17,873 nucleotides of DNA. Origin: Nitrospinota bacterium (GTDB lineage Bacteria > UBA8248 > JACPRG01). The notes under the pieces are model-generated. The model saw nothing but the letters and a program-made list of their open reading frames with translations, searched no databases and was not told the origin of the DNA. The first letter of the stretch is position 1, and the number at the start of each line of letters is the position of its first letter. This document shows positions 8,073 to 15,269 of this stretch, piece after piece. The stretch lies in contig JASLXW010000021.1 of the NCBI GenBank assembly GCA_030740135.1, forward strand, positions 1-17,873. The letters are read 5' to 3'. The translations under genes were made by a program, and so were the position numbers.

Positions 8073-8300
8073 TCACCGATACTTGCGCAAGTACGCGTTG
8101 ATCCAAGTTCTCGCGTGTCTCACGCCGACGTTTTCCGCCACCGTTGAAGTCGGGAATTCCGGCGGGCCGTTGTACTCGAAGACGGTTTCCCCATTCTTCG
8201 AAATCTTGAGGATGAACCTCCACCGCCCGGCGGCGCCTTTCCGGCTTGTTCCGACTTGGTAGTCGCACCCATTGTACTGCAGGGCCGCCTGTTCCTTCAT
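8073..8300 (-). CDS. Small protein of unknown function (75 aa)
   Basis: I do not recognise a family with confidence. The protein is soluble, with no membrane segment or signal peptide. It has an apparent beta-rich core (CDYQVGTS, GRWRFILKISKNGETVFEYN, residues 12-45) and a C-terminal helix ending ARTWINAYLRKYR. A single Cys is at position 12. It has balanced, protein-like composition unlike the Arg/Pro-rich shadow frames, and a GGAG ribosome-binding site 9 nt before the ATG, so it is probably a real gene. It lies 97 bp downstream of the membrane-protein gene on the same strand and may be co-transcribed with it. Confidence 0.7.
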   Translation of the reverse strand: MKEQAALQYNGCDYQVGTSRKGAAGRWRFILKISKNGETVFEYNGPPEFPTSTVAENVGVRHARTWINAYLRKYR

Positions 8301-8397
8301 CTTTCGCGTCTCCGGAGAATTGAAAGGGACGGCGCCGGCAGGGAGTCGGACGCCGCCCCTCGGGTGCGCCGAGGCCGCATGGGGAGCTGCGGTTGTC

Positions 8398-9249
8398 TCA
8401 GCGCCTTGAAGCCGTTAATGGATAAAGGTCCGGACGATCGGACCGGTGGACCCGCAGGGCCGCCGTCTTCACCCTGATTCGCGCGGAGCGGCGGAAATCA
8501 TCATTGTCCCATCGGCCTTCGTCCCCGGCCGCCATTCGCTTGAACGCACCCGTGATTTCCTTCACGGAAGCCGCGACCGCCTCGACGCGCCCGCGAAACG
8601 CGCCGGAGACTTCGGGTCCTGTCAAATCCGGCGCGTCATACCCGTTCTGCCGGAGCATCCACCGGACTTGGCGCAGGATGGCGAAGCGCTGGGCGACGGC
8701 GTCGACCTCCTCACAGACCGCGACACCGGCGCTGTCGTGCTCGATGACCTCGAGCCGGGCCCAGCGGTTCAGGGAGTTCAGGGTTTTCATCCGGACGCCG
8801 CCCCGGGCCGTTTCCTTCCGTTCCCGGAGGGTCGCCTGGAAGGCGCGGAGTTTGACGATGCTCCGCGCGTGGCGCATGGCCCGTTCGTGCGCCTCATGGG
8901 CCCGCCGAAGCTCGGCCGGAATGAGGATGGCGGCCCCTTGCGTCTGCATGCGGTTCAGGGCGCTGAGGTTTTTCAGCAAGCGGTCCGCCAGGTTGAATTC
9001 GTTGGCGTCGGCAGGGGCAGGCATCCACATGCTTGCCAGGACCGCCATCCCCATTCCGGCCGATATCCAGCGCCGCGCTCTGCGGCCCCGGCGGCGGGAT
9101 GGTCTCGCGGGTTGGATCCACCCGGCGTAGATGAACATCGGGCGCGCGTCCCTGGCCTTGGACCTCTCCCACCGAATTTGGGCGATCCAATAGACCAGGA
9201 GATATAAACCGGTTGCGGCCATCAGTCCGAAAAGCAGGTGGATTCCCAT
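8398..9249 (-). CDS. Hypothetical membrane-anchored or secreted helical protein
   Basis: The family is not recognised. The ATG at 9249 is chosen because GGGAG lies 9 nt upstream; the frame is open to 9300 but the extra 17 residues look non-coding. The product is 283 residues with a transmembrane helix at about 4-25. An Arg-rich stretch (about 51-61) precedes a second hydrophobic segment (about 62-78) that ends in APADA-NEF, a typical signal-peptidase site. The remaining ~200 residues are charged and helical (about 85-245), containing Arg/Glu heptad-like stretches and one Cys (C179). The mature part is therefore probably periplasmic. An internal ATG at 9138 would give a conventional signal-peptide protein. 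No pathway can be assigned. Confidence 0.65.
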   Translation of the reverse strand: MGIHLLFGLMAATGLYLLVYWIAQIRWERSKARDARPMFIYAGWIQPARPSRRRGRRARRWISAGMGMAVLASMWMPAPADANEFNLADRLLKNLSALNRMQTQGAAILIPAELRRAHEAHERAMRHARSIVKLRAFQATLRERKETARGGVRMKTLNSLNRWARLEVIEHDSAGVAVCEEVDAVAQRFAILRQVRWMLRQNGYDAPDLTGPEVSGAFRGRVEAVAASVKEITGAFKRMAAGDEGRWDNDDFRRSARIRVKTAALRVHRSDRPDLYPLTASRR

Positions 9250-9299
9250 GATTCGATGCTCCCTATCGATCACATCGTTATCGCAACAACCGTCACGCA

Positions 9300-9313
9300 T
9301 GCTCTATAGAGCA
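9300..9313. promoter_or_regulatory. 14-bp perfect palindrome TGCTCTATAGAGCA, possible operator/-10
   Basis: A perfect 14-bp palindrome lies about 50 bp upstream of the ATG at 9249. Its centre, TATAGA, reads as a fair -10 element on the minus strand, although the -35 region is weak. A palindrome overlapping a -10 is a common operator layout; no regulator is known from the window. Confidence 0.4.
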
Positions 9314-9478
9314 AGGGGCTTGCCAAAACCGGCGATTGGAGACGGTCAGCGCCTACAAAAAATCTATAACTTAATTAAATACAATGGGTTATGCTGATAT
9401 CCAGAGACTGGTGAATCACGATGCGGACCTGTCCATGAGGGGTGTCCGGCGTTTACAGCGGGGTCACGGGTTGAATAC

Positions 9479-9507
9479 TTTACAAACAGTAGGGGCGCTT
9501 TTGTAAA
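9479..9507. repeat. 8-bp inverted repeat TTTACAAA/TTTGTAAA
   Basis: The arms are 9479-9486 and 9500-9507 with a 13-nt GC-rich loop. It lies between two minus-strand genes. It could be a weak hairpin or a dyad binding site; no T-tract follows on either strand. Confidence 0.4.
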
Positions 9508-9540
9508 AAGGTGAAAAGGCGGGACAGCCGAACATGTGGC

Positions 9541-9607
9541 GACGGCGCTGGGGAACCCCTCCGGGGGTTGGGAACCCCCCCCCAGGGGTTGGGAATCCCT
9601 CGCCGTC
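9541..9607. repeat. Nested GC-rich palindrome (cruciform/REP-like element)
   Basis: The outer arms GACGGCG (9541-9547) and CGCCGTC (9601-9607) enclose a second pair, AACCCCT (9554-9560) and AGGGGTT (9584-9590). Inside these sits a central hairpin, GGGGGTT (9563-9569), loop GGG, AACCCCC (9573-9579). The sequence also reads as near-tandem copies of a GGGTTGGGAACCC-like unit, and contains a run of nine Cs (9575-9583). It lies about 35 bp after the stop of the minus-strand STAS-like gene, so it could terminate or protect that transcript, or be one member of an extragenic repeat family. Confidence 0.6.
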
Positions 9608-9641
9608 TAAATCAGAGAGCAGGATGACACAGGAGGGGATC

Positions 9642-9998
9642 TCAATTCGCCGTGGACCCCTCTTCGACGGGATCAATGAGAGTGATCCGGCCGTCCTCGA
9701 GCATCCCGGTCTTGTAGGGGGTGTGGGCGAGCATTTGGGGAGAACGATGGATTTCAAGACCCGGCCGGGTATTCACAATCTCCCGGAGGGCGTTCACCGT
9801 CTCGGCCACGGCGGCCCCGTCCAGCAGGTCCAACTCATCCAAATACAGATGTACGACCCCTCCCGGCTCACCCCGGCGAAGGGCCTCCCGGGCCAGATCG
9901 GCGGAAAACGCACGGGCCGACTCGCCGCGGATCTCCCCGGAGACGGACAACGTCGCGCCATCCGGTCCGGTCCGGAGCTCATGCGGGCTTGTCGACAT
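9642..9998 (-). CDS. STAS-domain-like protein (anti-sigma-factor-antagonist type)
   Basis: This is a 118-residue single-domain protein. The pattern LSVSGEIRG (17-25), a helix FSADLAREALRR, then VVHLYLDELDLLDGAAVAE (48-66), a helix, LEIHRSPQ and a closing ITLIDP strand resembles the beta-alpha order of STAS domains such as SpoIIAA/RsbV. At the position of the phosphorylated serine (usual motif D-S-x-G) it reads LDLLDGAAVA, so the serine is replaced by glycine (G61). It may therefore bind a partner without being switched by phosphorylation. The ATG at 9998 follows GGAAACGGCC, a weak ribosome-binding site; an in-frame TTG at 10010 is the alternative. It is divergent from the efflux operon, 80 bp apart. 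Family assignment is by pattern, not by search. Confidence 0.6.
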   Translation of the reverse strand: MSTSPHELRTGPDGATLSVSGEIRGESARAFSADLAREALRRGEPGGVVHLYLDELDLLDGAAVAETVNALREIVNTRPGLEIHRSPQMLAHTPYKTGMLEDGRITLIDPVEEGSTAN

Positions 9999-10056
9999 GG
10001 CCGTTTCCAAGCGGGGAATTTATTGCCACACGTTCTCTTTCATCGTAATACAATCA

Positions 10057-10062
10057 TATAAT
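10057..10062 (+). promoter_or_regulatory. Possible -10 (TATAAT) for the efflux operon
   Basis: A perfect TATAAT lies in the AT-rich divergent gap, with a weak TTCTCT at 10033-10038 as -35 (18-bp spacer). The predicted start near 10069 leaves only about 10 nt before the ATG at 10079. That would fit better if translation began at the in-frame TTG at 10109, which has GGAGG about 12 nt upstream. Confidence 0.4.
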
Positions 10063-10078
10063 TGGTTTTGACGTCGGG

Positions 10079-11687
10079 ATGAAGGCGAGGGGGAGGGGGA
10101 TCGTCCTTTTGAAACTCTGGCGGCGGACACGCACGGGATTCGGCCTCTTTTTGGCCTTGTCACTGGCGCTGATGTCCTGCAAGGGCGAGCAGACCGAATC
10201 CAAGGGCAAGGCGCACAGGCGCTTTCGAAGCTCGACCGTCGCCGTGCGCGTGGCGCCCGTCAAGCGCGGCCGGCTCGTCTACACCATTTTCGCCACCGGA
10301 ACCGCCATCCCCGAAACCGTAATCAAGCTCTCGGCCCGCACCGAGGGTCAGGTCCTCCGGCTGGACGTGCGCGAGGGCGATCGCGTCGAAAAAGGGCAGG
10401 TCCTCGTCCGCCAGGACGACGCGATCTCGCGCCACCAATTCGGGTTGGCCAAGGCCGAGGTCCAGGCCGCCCGGTCGCGAGTGGCGAAGTTGCTGGCCGG
10501 AAACCGGCTCGAGGAAATCGCCCAGGTCGCCGCCCAGGTGGCGCAGGCCAAGGCCCTCGCGGCCCGGGTCCGGGCGGAGGTGGATTCCTCCCGCGCCAAG
10601 AAGAACGAAGCCAAGACCAACGCGGACATGTACGAAAGGATGTTCCGCCAAGGGGTGGTCAGCCCCCAGCGGCGCCTGGCGTCCAGGACCCTGGCGAAAT
10701 CGACCGAGGCCGATCAGGCGGAGATGGAAGCCAAGCTTGAAGAGAGCGAGGCCGCCCTGCAAGCCGCCCGGGCGAAACTCAGGCTGATAAGGGCGGGCGC
10801 CCGTAAAGAGGACATCGCCGGCGCCCGCAGCGAACTTCTCCGCGACCGGGTAAACGCCAAACTCCTGCGCGTCCGGATGGAACACGCGCGGACGGTCTCC
10901 CCCATCGCCGGGATCGTGTCGGAGCGACGCGTCGAGCCCGGCGACCTGGCGCGGGTCGGCACGCACATGATCACCCTGGTGAACACCGAGCGGCTGAAAA
11001 TCCGTACGCAAATCTCCGAGCTGGATCTCCCCAAAGTGAAGGTCGGACAAACGACGGCCGTGACGTTTGACGCCTACCCGGGCCGGAAGTTCCCCGGGCG
11101 GGTGATTCGGATCTTTCCGGCTGTGGATCCGGCGTCCAGGCAGGCCACCATCGAGGTTGGACAACCCGGGAGGCGCGCTTCCCTCGGGCCTTCTCGCCCG
11201 CCTGACCTTGACATCGCGCTCGACCCGGGAGGGCCTGATCATCCCCAAGGCCGCCCTCGTCCGCCGGGTGCGGGGAGGACGGCATGAGGTTTTCGTCGCC
11301 AAGAAATCGCCGCCCAAAGGGTCGCCGTCCCAAGCCGCACGGGCGAACGGGAGGGGGAAGCCGCAGGGACGCCCGCACCGGAAGGACGCCGCCGCTCCTG
11401 CGGGCGCCGCGTCCCCCAACGGAACCCCCCCGGGCCTTCAGAAGCGGAAAAGGGTTCAACCGGCGGCCGTCCCGTCCGGCGGGCGCTTCGGCAAGGGTCC
11501 CGCGCGCGCGAAACAGGGCGGCCGGCCGGCCCGGCCGGGCCACATCGCCGAGTCCCGCAGGGTCGTCGCGGGAGAGGTTGCCGGGGACTGGGCCGAAGTC
11601 CGCTCGGGCCTGAAGGCCGGAGACCTCGTCATCATCAAGGGTCAAAACCGTCTCCGCCCCGGAAGCTCGATCAAGATCGCACGGTGA
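10079..11687 (+). CDS. RND efflux membrane fusion protein (lipoprotein), one frameshift
   Basis: This is a periplasmic adaptor linking an RND pump to an outer-membrane channel. Its signal peptide has a lipobox-like LALMSC (C34). The lipoyl halves are about 85-125 (ARTEGQVLRLDVREGDRVEK) and about 275-300 (SPIAGIVSERRVEPGD), flanking a long Ala/Arg/Glu coiled-coil hairpin (about 125-270). A beta-barrel follows (LKIRTQISELDLPKVKVGQ). After IEV (codons 358-360) one extra G in GTTGGACAAC (11159-11160) shifts the frame. The original frame ends at 11287, while DNPGGALPSGLLARL continues in the +1-shifted frame to the stop at 11685-11687. In the C-terminal part, a basic Pro/Arg/Lys/Gly-rich insert of about 85 residues separates HEVFVAKK from the normal ending (EVRSGLKAGDLVIIKGQNRLRPG). 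Either the base is a sequencing or assembly error or the gene is broken. The pump gene begins 17 nt after the stop. Confidence 0.85.
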
Positions 11688-11704
11688 GATAAGGGCGCCC
11701 CCTC

Positions 11705-14700
11705 ATGTCGCTCAGCCGGCTCAGCATTCGCCGACCCATCGGGACGCTGATGATTACCCTCTGTGTCATCGTCCTGGGGGTGGCCTCCGTCACGAGCCTT
11801 CCGGTGGACTTCCTCCCCCGCATCATCTACCCGCGCATCATTGTCATCGTGAGTTATCCGGGTGTGAACCCGACCGTTATGGAGGAGGAGGTGACGAAGG
11901 TCCTGGAACGGGAGCTGGCGACGACGGACGGCATCCGGAAGATCTACTCGTCCAGCTCCGAGGGCCGGTCCTTCATCAACCTCTTTTTCCGGTTCGACCG
12001 CAACATCGACCTGGCCATGCAGGACACCATCACGAAGGTGAGCCTCGCGCGGCGGGGCCTTCCGGACGACATCGATCCGCCCCGGGTCTGGAAGTTCGAT
12101 CCGGCCCAGCTTCCCATCCTGGAATTTTCCCTGTCCTCCAAGACACTGACGGGCACGGCCCTTCGGACGTGGGCCGACGAGATCCTCGTCCGCGACCTGT
12201 TGATCGTCCCCGGCGTCGCCTCGGTCGAGGTCATGGGCGGACAGGAGGAGGAGATTCAGGTCCTGGTGGACTTCCCCCGCCTCCAACAGATGGGCCTCAA
12301 CATCAACGATGTGATCAAGCGTCTGGATGACGAGAACCGGGAAGTGAGCGGGGGTCGCGTCATCGGCCGGAGGGCGGAGTTCCTGACCCGGACCGTTGGG
12401 CGTCTATCCAAATCCGAGGACTTAGAGAATGTCATCTTCCATAACGCACAGGGGAAGAAGATCTATCTGAGAGACTTCGCGCGGGTGGAAGACGGCGGGG
12501 AGCGCCAGCGGATTTTCGCCTGGGTCAACAACGACGAAGCTATCAAGGTCGTCCTGCTGAAGCAGCCCGACGCCAACACCGTAGACGTGGCCAAAGGGGT
12601 CCACAAGCGCCTCGCGTCCCTCAGGACCCAGGGCCTGTTCCCAACGGACACCCAGTTGAAAATCATGTTCGATCAGTCCTGGTTCATCAAGAACTCGATC
12701 CGGGACGTCTCCACCGCCATCGGCATCGGCGGCGGGCTGGCCATCCTGATGGTCCTCTTCTTCCTGGGGAGCCTGCGCCGGACCCTCATCGTCGGCCTGT
12801 CGATCCCCATCGCGCTGACCGTGACGTTCTTCCTGATGAAGTTGAGCGGCCTGACGCTGAACATCTTCAGCCTGGGCGGCCTCGCCCTGGGGGTGGGGAT
12901 GCTTGTGGACAACAGCATCGTCATGCTCGAGAACGTCTCGCGCCACCAACAGTGCGGCGGGGACCCGGTCGAATCCGCCCACGCCGGCGCGAAAGAAGTG
13001 GAGTCCGCCCTGTGGGCCTCCGCAGGGACCAACCTGGCGGCCATTGTGCCCTTCCTGTTCATTTCCGGGATCGCCGCGCTCCTGTTCCGGGAGATGGTCC
13101 TGACGATTTCCTTCGCCATGGTCATCTCCCTTTTGGTGGCCCTGACGCTGATCGCCACGCTCTCGGCCAAGCTGCTCTGCATCCCCCGATCGAGCGGCAT
13201 CGGGCGCTTCTTCCCCATCCGAATTTTCCAAGCGCTGATCGAATGGATCACCAACCTGTACGCCCGGGCCCTCGGAGGAATCCTGCGATTTCGCTACCTA
13301 GTTCTCGGTCTGATTGTCGCCGGTTTCGCGGCCGTCGTCCCGATCTATGAACAGATCGGCACTGAGCTCCTGCCGCCGGTCGATGACCACCGGGCGACGA
13401 TTTACGTGCGGTTCCCGCCGGGCCGCACGCTGGAGGAGAACACCGAGGTGATCCGCAAGCTGAGCGACGCGGCGCTCGAGATGCCGGAGAGCCGATCCAC
13501 CTTCCTGGTCGCCGGCGGGCGGCTCTACGGCCGGGGTGTGAGGTCCCAGGCCACCATCGGCAACGTGGACGTGGTCGTGGACCCGGAAGTCAAGACCCTC
13601 GATTACGTCAGGAAGCTCAACCGGAAGGTCCGCGCTCTGAGCATCCCCGACGCGCGCATCTTCATCCGCAAATCCCGGGTCCGGGGGTTGAACGTGGGCA
13701 ACTCGAACCACCGGCGGGACATCGGCATCAGCGTCCGCGGCGACAACCTCGATACCCTGAACCAGCTCGGACGCGAGATGATCGGGCGCCTGAAGACCGT
13801 GCCGGGCGTGACGAACGTGGACCGCAACCTGGACGATTCCGAGCCCGAATTTCGGGTCCGCGTGGACCGCGAGCGGGCCGCCCAGTTCGGGCTTACGGTG
13901 ACCGAGGTGGGCAACACCGTCCGGGCCGCCGTGGACGGGGTGATCGCCACCAAGCTAACGCGGGGGGACCGCCAGGTGGACGTCCGGGTCCGGTACGCGG
14001 GGGCCTTCATCGGCTCGCAGAGCGACATCGAGAACCTCAGCCTCTTCCCCAGGTCCGGCGAGATCATCCCGCTGCGCCACGTGGCGAAGGTGGGCTCCGG
14101 GATGGGCCCGGCCGCCATCAGCCGGGAGGACCAGTCGCGCGTCCTCCAGGTTGTGGCGGACATCGACGGCCGGCCTCTGGGCGAGGTGTCGAAAGACATC
14201 CGCGCCGTGGTCCGTGGGATGAACCTGCCCCCCGGTTACGGCATCCTGTCCGGCGGAGAGGAAGAGGCCATGTCCGAGAACAACCGGACGATGATCATGC
14301 TGAGCGCCCTGGCCGTTTTCCTGGTGTTCGTGGTGATGGCCGTTCAGTACGAATCGCTCTCCAACCCCCTGGTGATCATCCTGACCGTTCCGCTGGCCTT
14401 GATGGGCGGCCTTCTGGGGCTGTACTTCACGAACACCGCCATCGGGGCGACCGTCCTGCTGGGGGTCATCCTGCTGGTGGGGATCGTGGTGAACAACGCC
14501 ATCCTTCTCGTCGAGTACATCGTCCAGCAGCGGCGGGACCACGGCCGGCCCAAGCTGGAGGCCATCCGGGAGGCGGGCCGGCTCCGGCTCCGTCCCATCC
14601 TGATGACCTCGCTGACGACCATCGTCGCCCTTCTCCCGATCGCCGTCGGGATGGGCGAGGGATCGGAGATGATGAAACCGCTGGGGATCGTCGTAGCGAC

Positions 14701-14962
14701 GGGTCTGGGGTTCGCCACTTTCATCACGCTCTTCATGACGCCCACGCTCTACGCGGTTGTAGACGACATCGCCGCCTTCCTCCGCCGGCTGGTGTTCGGG
14801 ACTGAGGCGGAGGAGTCCGAACGCCGGACCCTGGCGCGGGCGCACATCTCTTCGCTAACGGACGGAGGAGACGGAGATGAAGCCCCGCTTTCGACACCGG
14901 CGGTTTCTGTTCCTGCGGGGATTTCTCCGACGGATCCCGTAAGGGAAGAACCCGAGCGGTAG
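11705..14962 (+). CDS. RND-family (HAE1/AcrB-like) inner-membrane efflux pump
   Basis: This is a 1085-residue proton-driven transporter, probably for drugs or other amphiphiles. It has the usual duplicated RND layout: TM1 (about 12-30), periplasmic porter loop 1 (about 35-335), TM2-6 (about 337-495), TM7 (about 531-550), loop 2, TM8-12 (about 863-1030) and a short charged tail. TM4 reads GMLVDNSIVMLENV, with D402 N403 where AcrB has two aspartates. TM10 reads VVNNAILLVEY, with N930/N931 around the position of AcrB's lysine. This is the simpler relay seen in SwrC/YerP-like HAE1 members. AAGGG lies 9 nt before the ATG. It forms an operon with the upstream adaptor; no outer-membrane channel gene follows. 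Substrate is unknown. Confidence 0.95.
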   Translation: MSLSRLSIRRPIGTLMITLCVIVLGVASVTSLPVDFLPRIIYPRIIVIVSYPGVNPTVMEEEVTKVLERELATTDGIRKIYSSSSEGRSFINLFFRFDRNIDLAMQDTITKVSLARRGLPDDIDPPRVWKFDPAQLPILEFSLSSKTLTGTALRTWADEILVRDLLIVPGVASVEVMGGQEEEIQVLVDFPRLQQMGLNINDVIKRLDDENREVSGGRVIGRRAEFLTRTVGRLSKSEDLENVIFHNAQGKKIYLRDFARVEDGGERQRIFAWVNNDEAIKVVLLKQPDANTVDVAKGVHKRLASLRTQGLFPTDTQLKIMFDQSWFIKNSIRDVSTAIGIGGGLAILMVLFFLGSLRRTLIVGLSIPIALTVTFFLMKLSGLTLNIFSLGGLALGVGMLVDNSIVMLENVSRHQQCGGDPVESAHAGAKEVESALWASAGTNLAAIVPFLFISGIAALLFREMVLTISFAMVISLLVALTLIATLSAKLLCIPRSSGIGRFFPIRIFQALIEWITNLYARALGGILRFRYLVLGLIVAGFAAVVPIYEQIGTELLPPVDDHRATIYVRFPPGRTLEENTEVIRKLSDAALEMPESRSTFLVAGGRLYGRGVRSQATIGNVDVVVDPEVKTLDYVRKLNRKVRALSIPDARIFIRKSRVRGLNVGNSNHRRDIGISVRGDNLDTLNQLGREMIGRLKTVPGVTNVDRNLDDSEPEFRVRVDRERAAQFGLTVTEVGNTVRAAVDGVIATKLTRGDRQVDVRVRYAGAFIGSQSDIENLSLFPRSGEIIPLRHVAKVGSGMGPAAISREDQSRVLQVVADIDGRPLGEVSKDIRAVVRGMNLPPGYGILSGGEEEAMSENNRTMIMLSALAVFLVFVVMAVQYESLSNPLVIILTVPLALMGGLLGLYFTNTAIGATVLLGVILLVGIVVNNAILLVEYIVQQRRDHGRPKLEAIREAGRLRLRPILMTSLTTIVALLPIAVGMGEGSEMMKPLGIVVATGLGFATFITLFMTPTLYAVVDDIAAFLRRLVFGTEAEESERRTLARAHISSLTDGGDGDEAPLSTPAVSVPAGISPTDPVREEPER

Positions 14963-15269
14963 GTCTCTTACCCAGGCGAACCGATCCCGATTTTGGAAAG
15001 GACGTCCGGAGAATGCGATTGTCTGAACGAAAATCGGGCTGAACAAAGTGGCCTGTCATGTTGTCATAAAGATGGAATTGGAATTAGGATGCAAGAGCAT
15101 CGGTGTTGGACGATTTGAACATGACGTGGGCGGTCCACTGGTGGCCGTGGTTCCACGGCCGATGTCTAGCATCAAGACGTTGGCCGCCCCGGTGGTGTGT
15201 TGTAGTGTCGGTGATGGGGCGAAGTCCGGCTGAATTCGACCGCCACCAGGCGGGGCTGGGGGAAGATTC
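14963..15269 (+). other. Non-coding gap between the efflux operon and the protease locus
   Basis: These 307 bp hold no convincing gene. A 9-bp inverted repeat, CCCGATTTT (14986-14994) / AAAATCGGG (15030-15038), follows the pump stop; its 35-nt loop makes it a poor terminator. A compact hairpin lies at 15143-15160, and a small one, CCGCC-ACCA-GGCGG (15240-15253), sits just upstream of the next gene's ribosome-binding site. A weak promoter-like pair, TTGGCC, 17 bp, TAGTGT (from about 15180), is possible. Short open frames exist on both strands but lack start signals and recognisable content. Confidence 0.5.
15143..15160. repeat. Stem-loop GGCCGTGG-TT-CCACGGCC
   Basis: A perfect 8-bp inverted repeat (or a 7-bp stem with GTTC loop) lies about 110 bp upstream of the stand-alone propeptide gene. 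No T-tract follows on either strand; the function is unknown. Confidence 0.5.

Larger units (their letters stand above)
9250..9641. other. Non-coding interval with palindromes and an AT-rich patch
   Basis: No credible gene was found in these 392 bp. From left to right it contains a leader of about 50 bp for the 9249 gene, a 14-bp palindrome (9300-9313), an AT-rich patch around 9355-9390 including TTAATTAA (9371-9378), an 8-bp inverted repeat (9479-9486/9500-9507) and a large nested GC-rich palindrome (9541-9607) downstream of the STAS-like gene. The open frames here encode only the translated palindrome (FPTPGGG-type repeats) and are not considered genes. Confidence 0.6.

Noticed and set aside
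9464..9757. 97-codon minus-strand open frame with FPTPGGG repeats
   Set aside because: The repeats are simply translation of the non-coding nested palindrome, and the frame overlaps the STAS-like gene.
10160..11419. 419-codon minus-strand open frame opposite the membrane fusion protein
   Set aside because: The sense strand encodes unmistakable lipoyl and coiled-coil segments; the antisense frame is Gly/Asp/His-rich shadow sequence.
14986..15038. Inverted repeat CCCGATTTT/AAAATCGGG as a terminator of the efflux operon
   Set aside because: The 35-nt loop and lack of a T-tract after the second arm make an intrinsic terminator unlikely.
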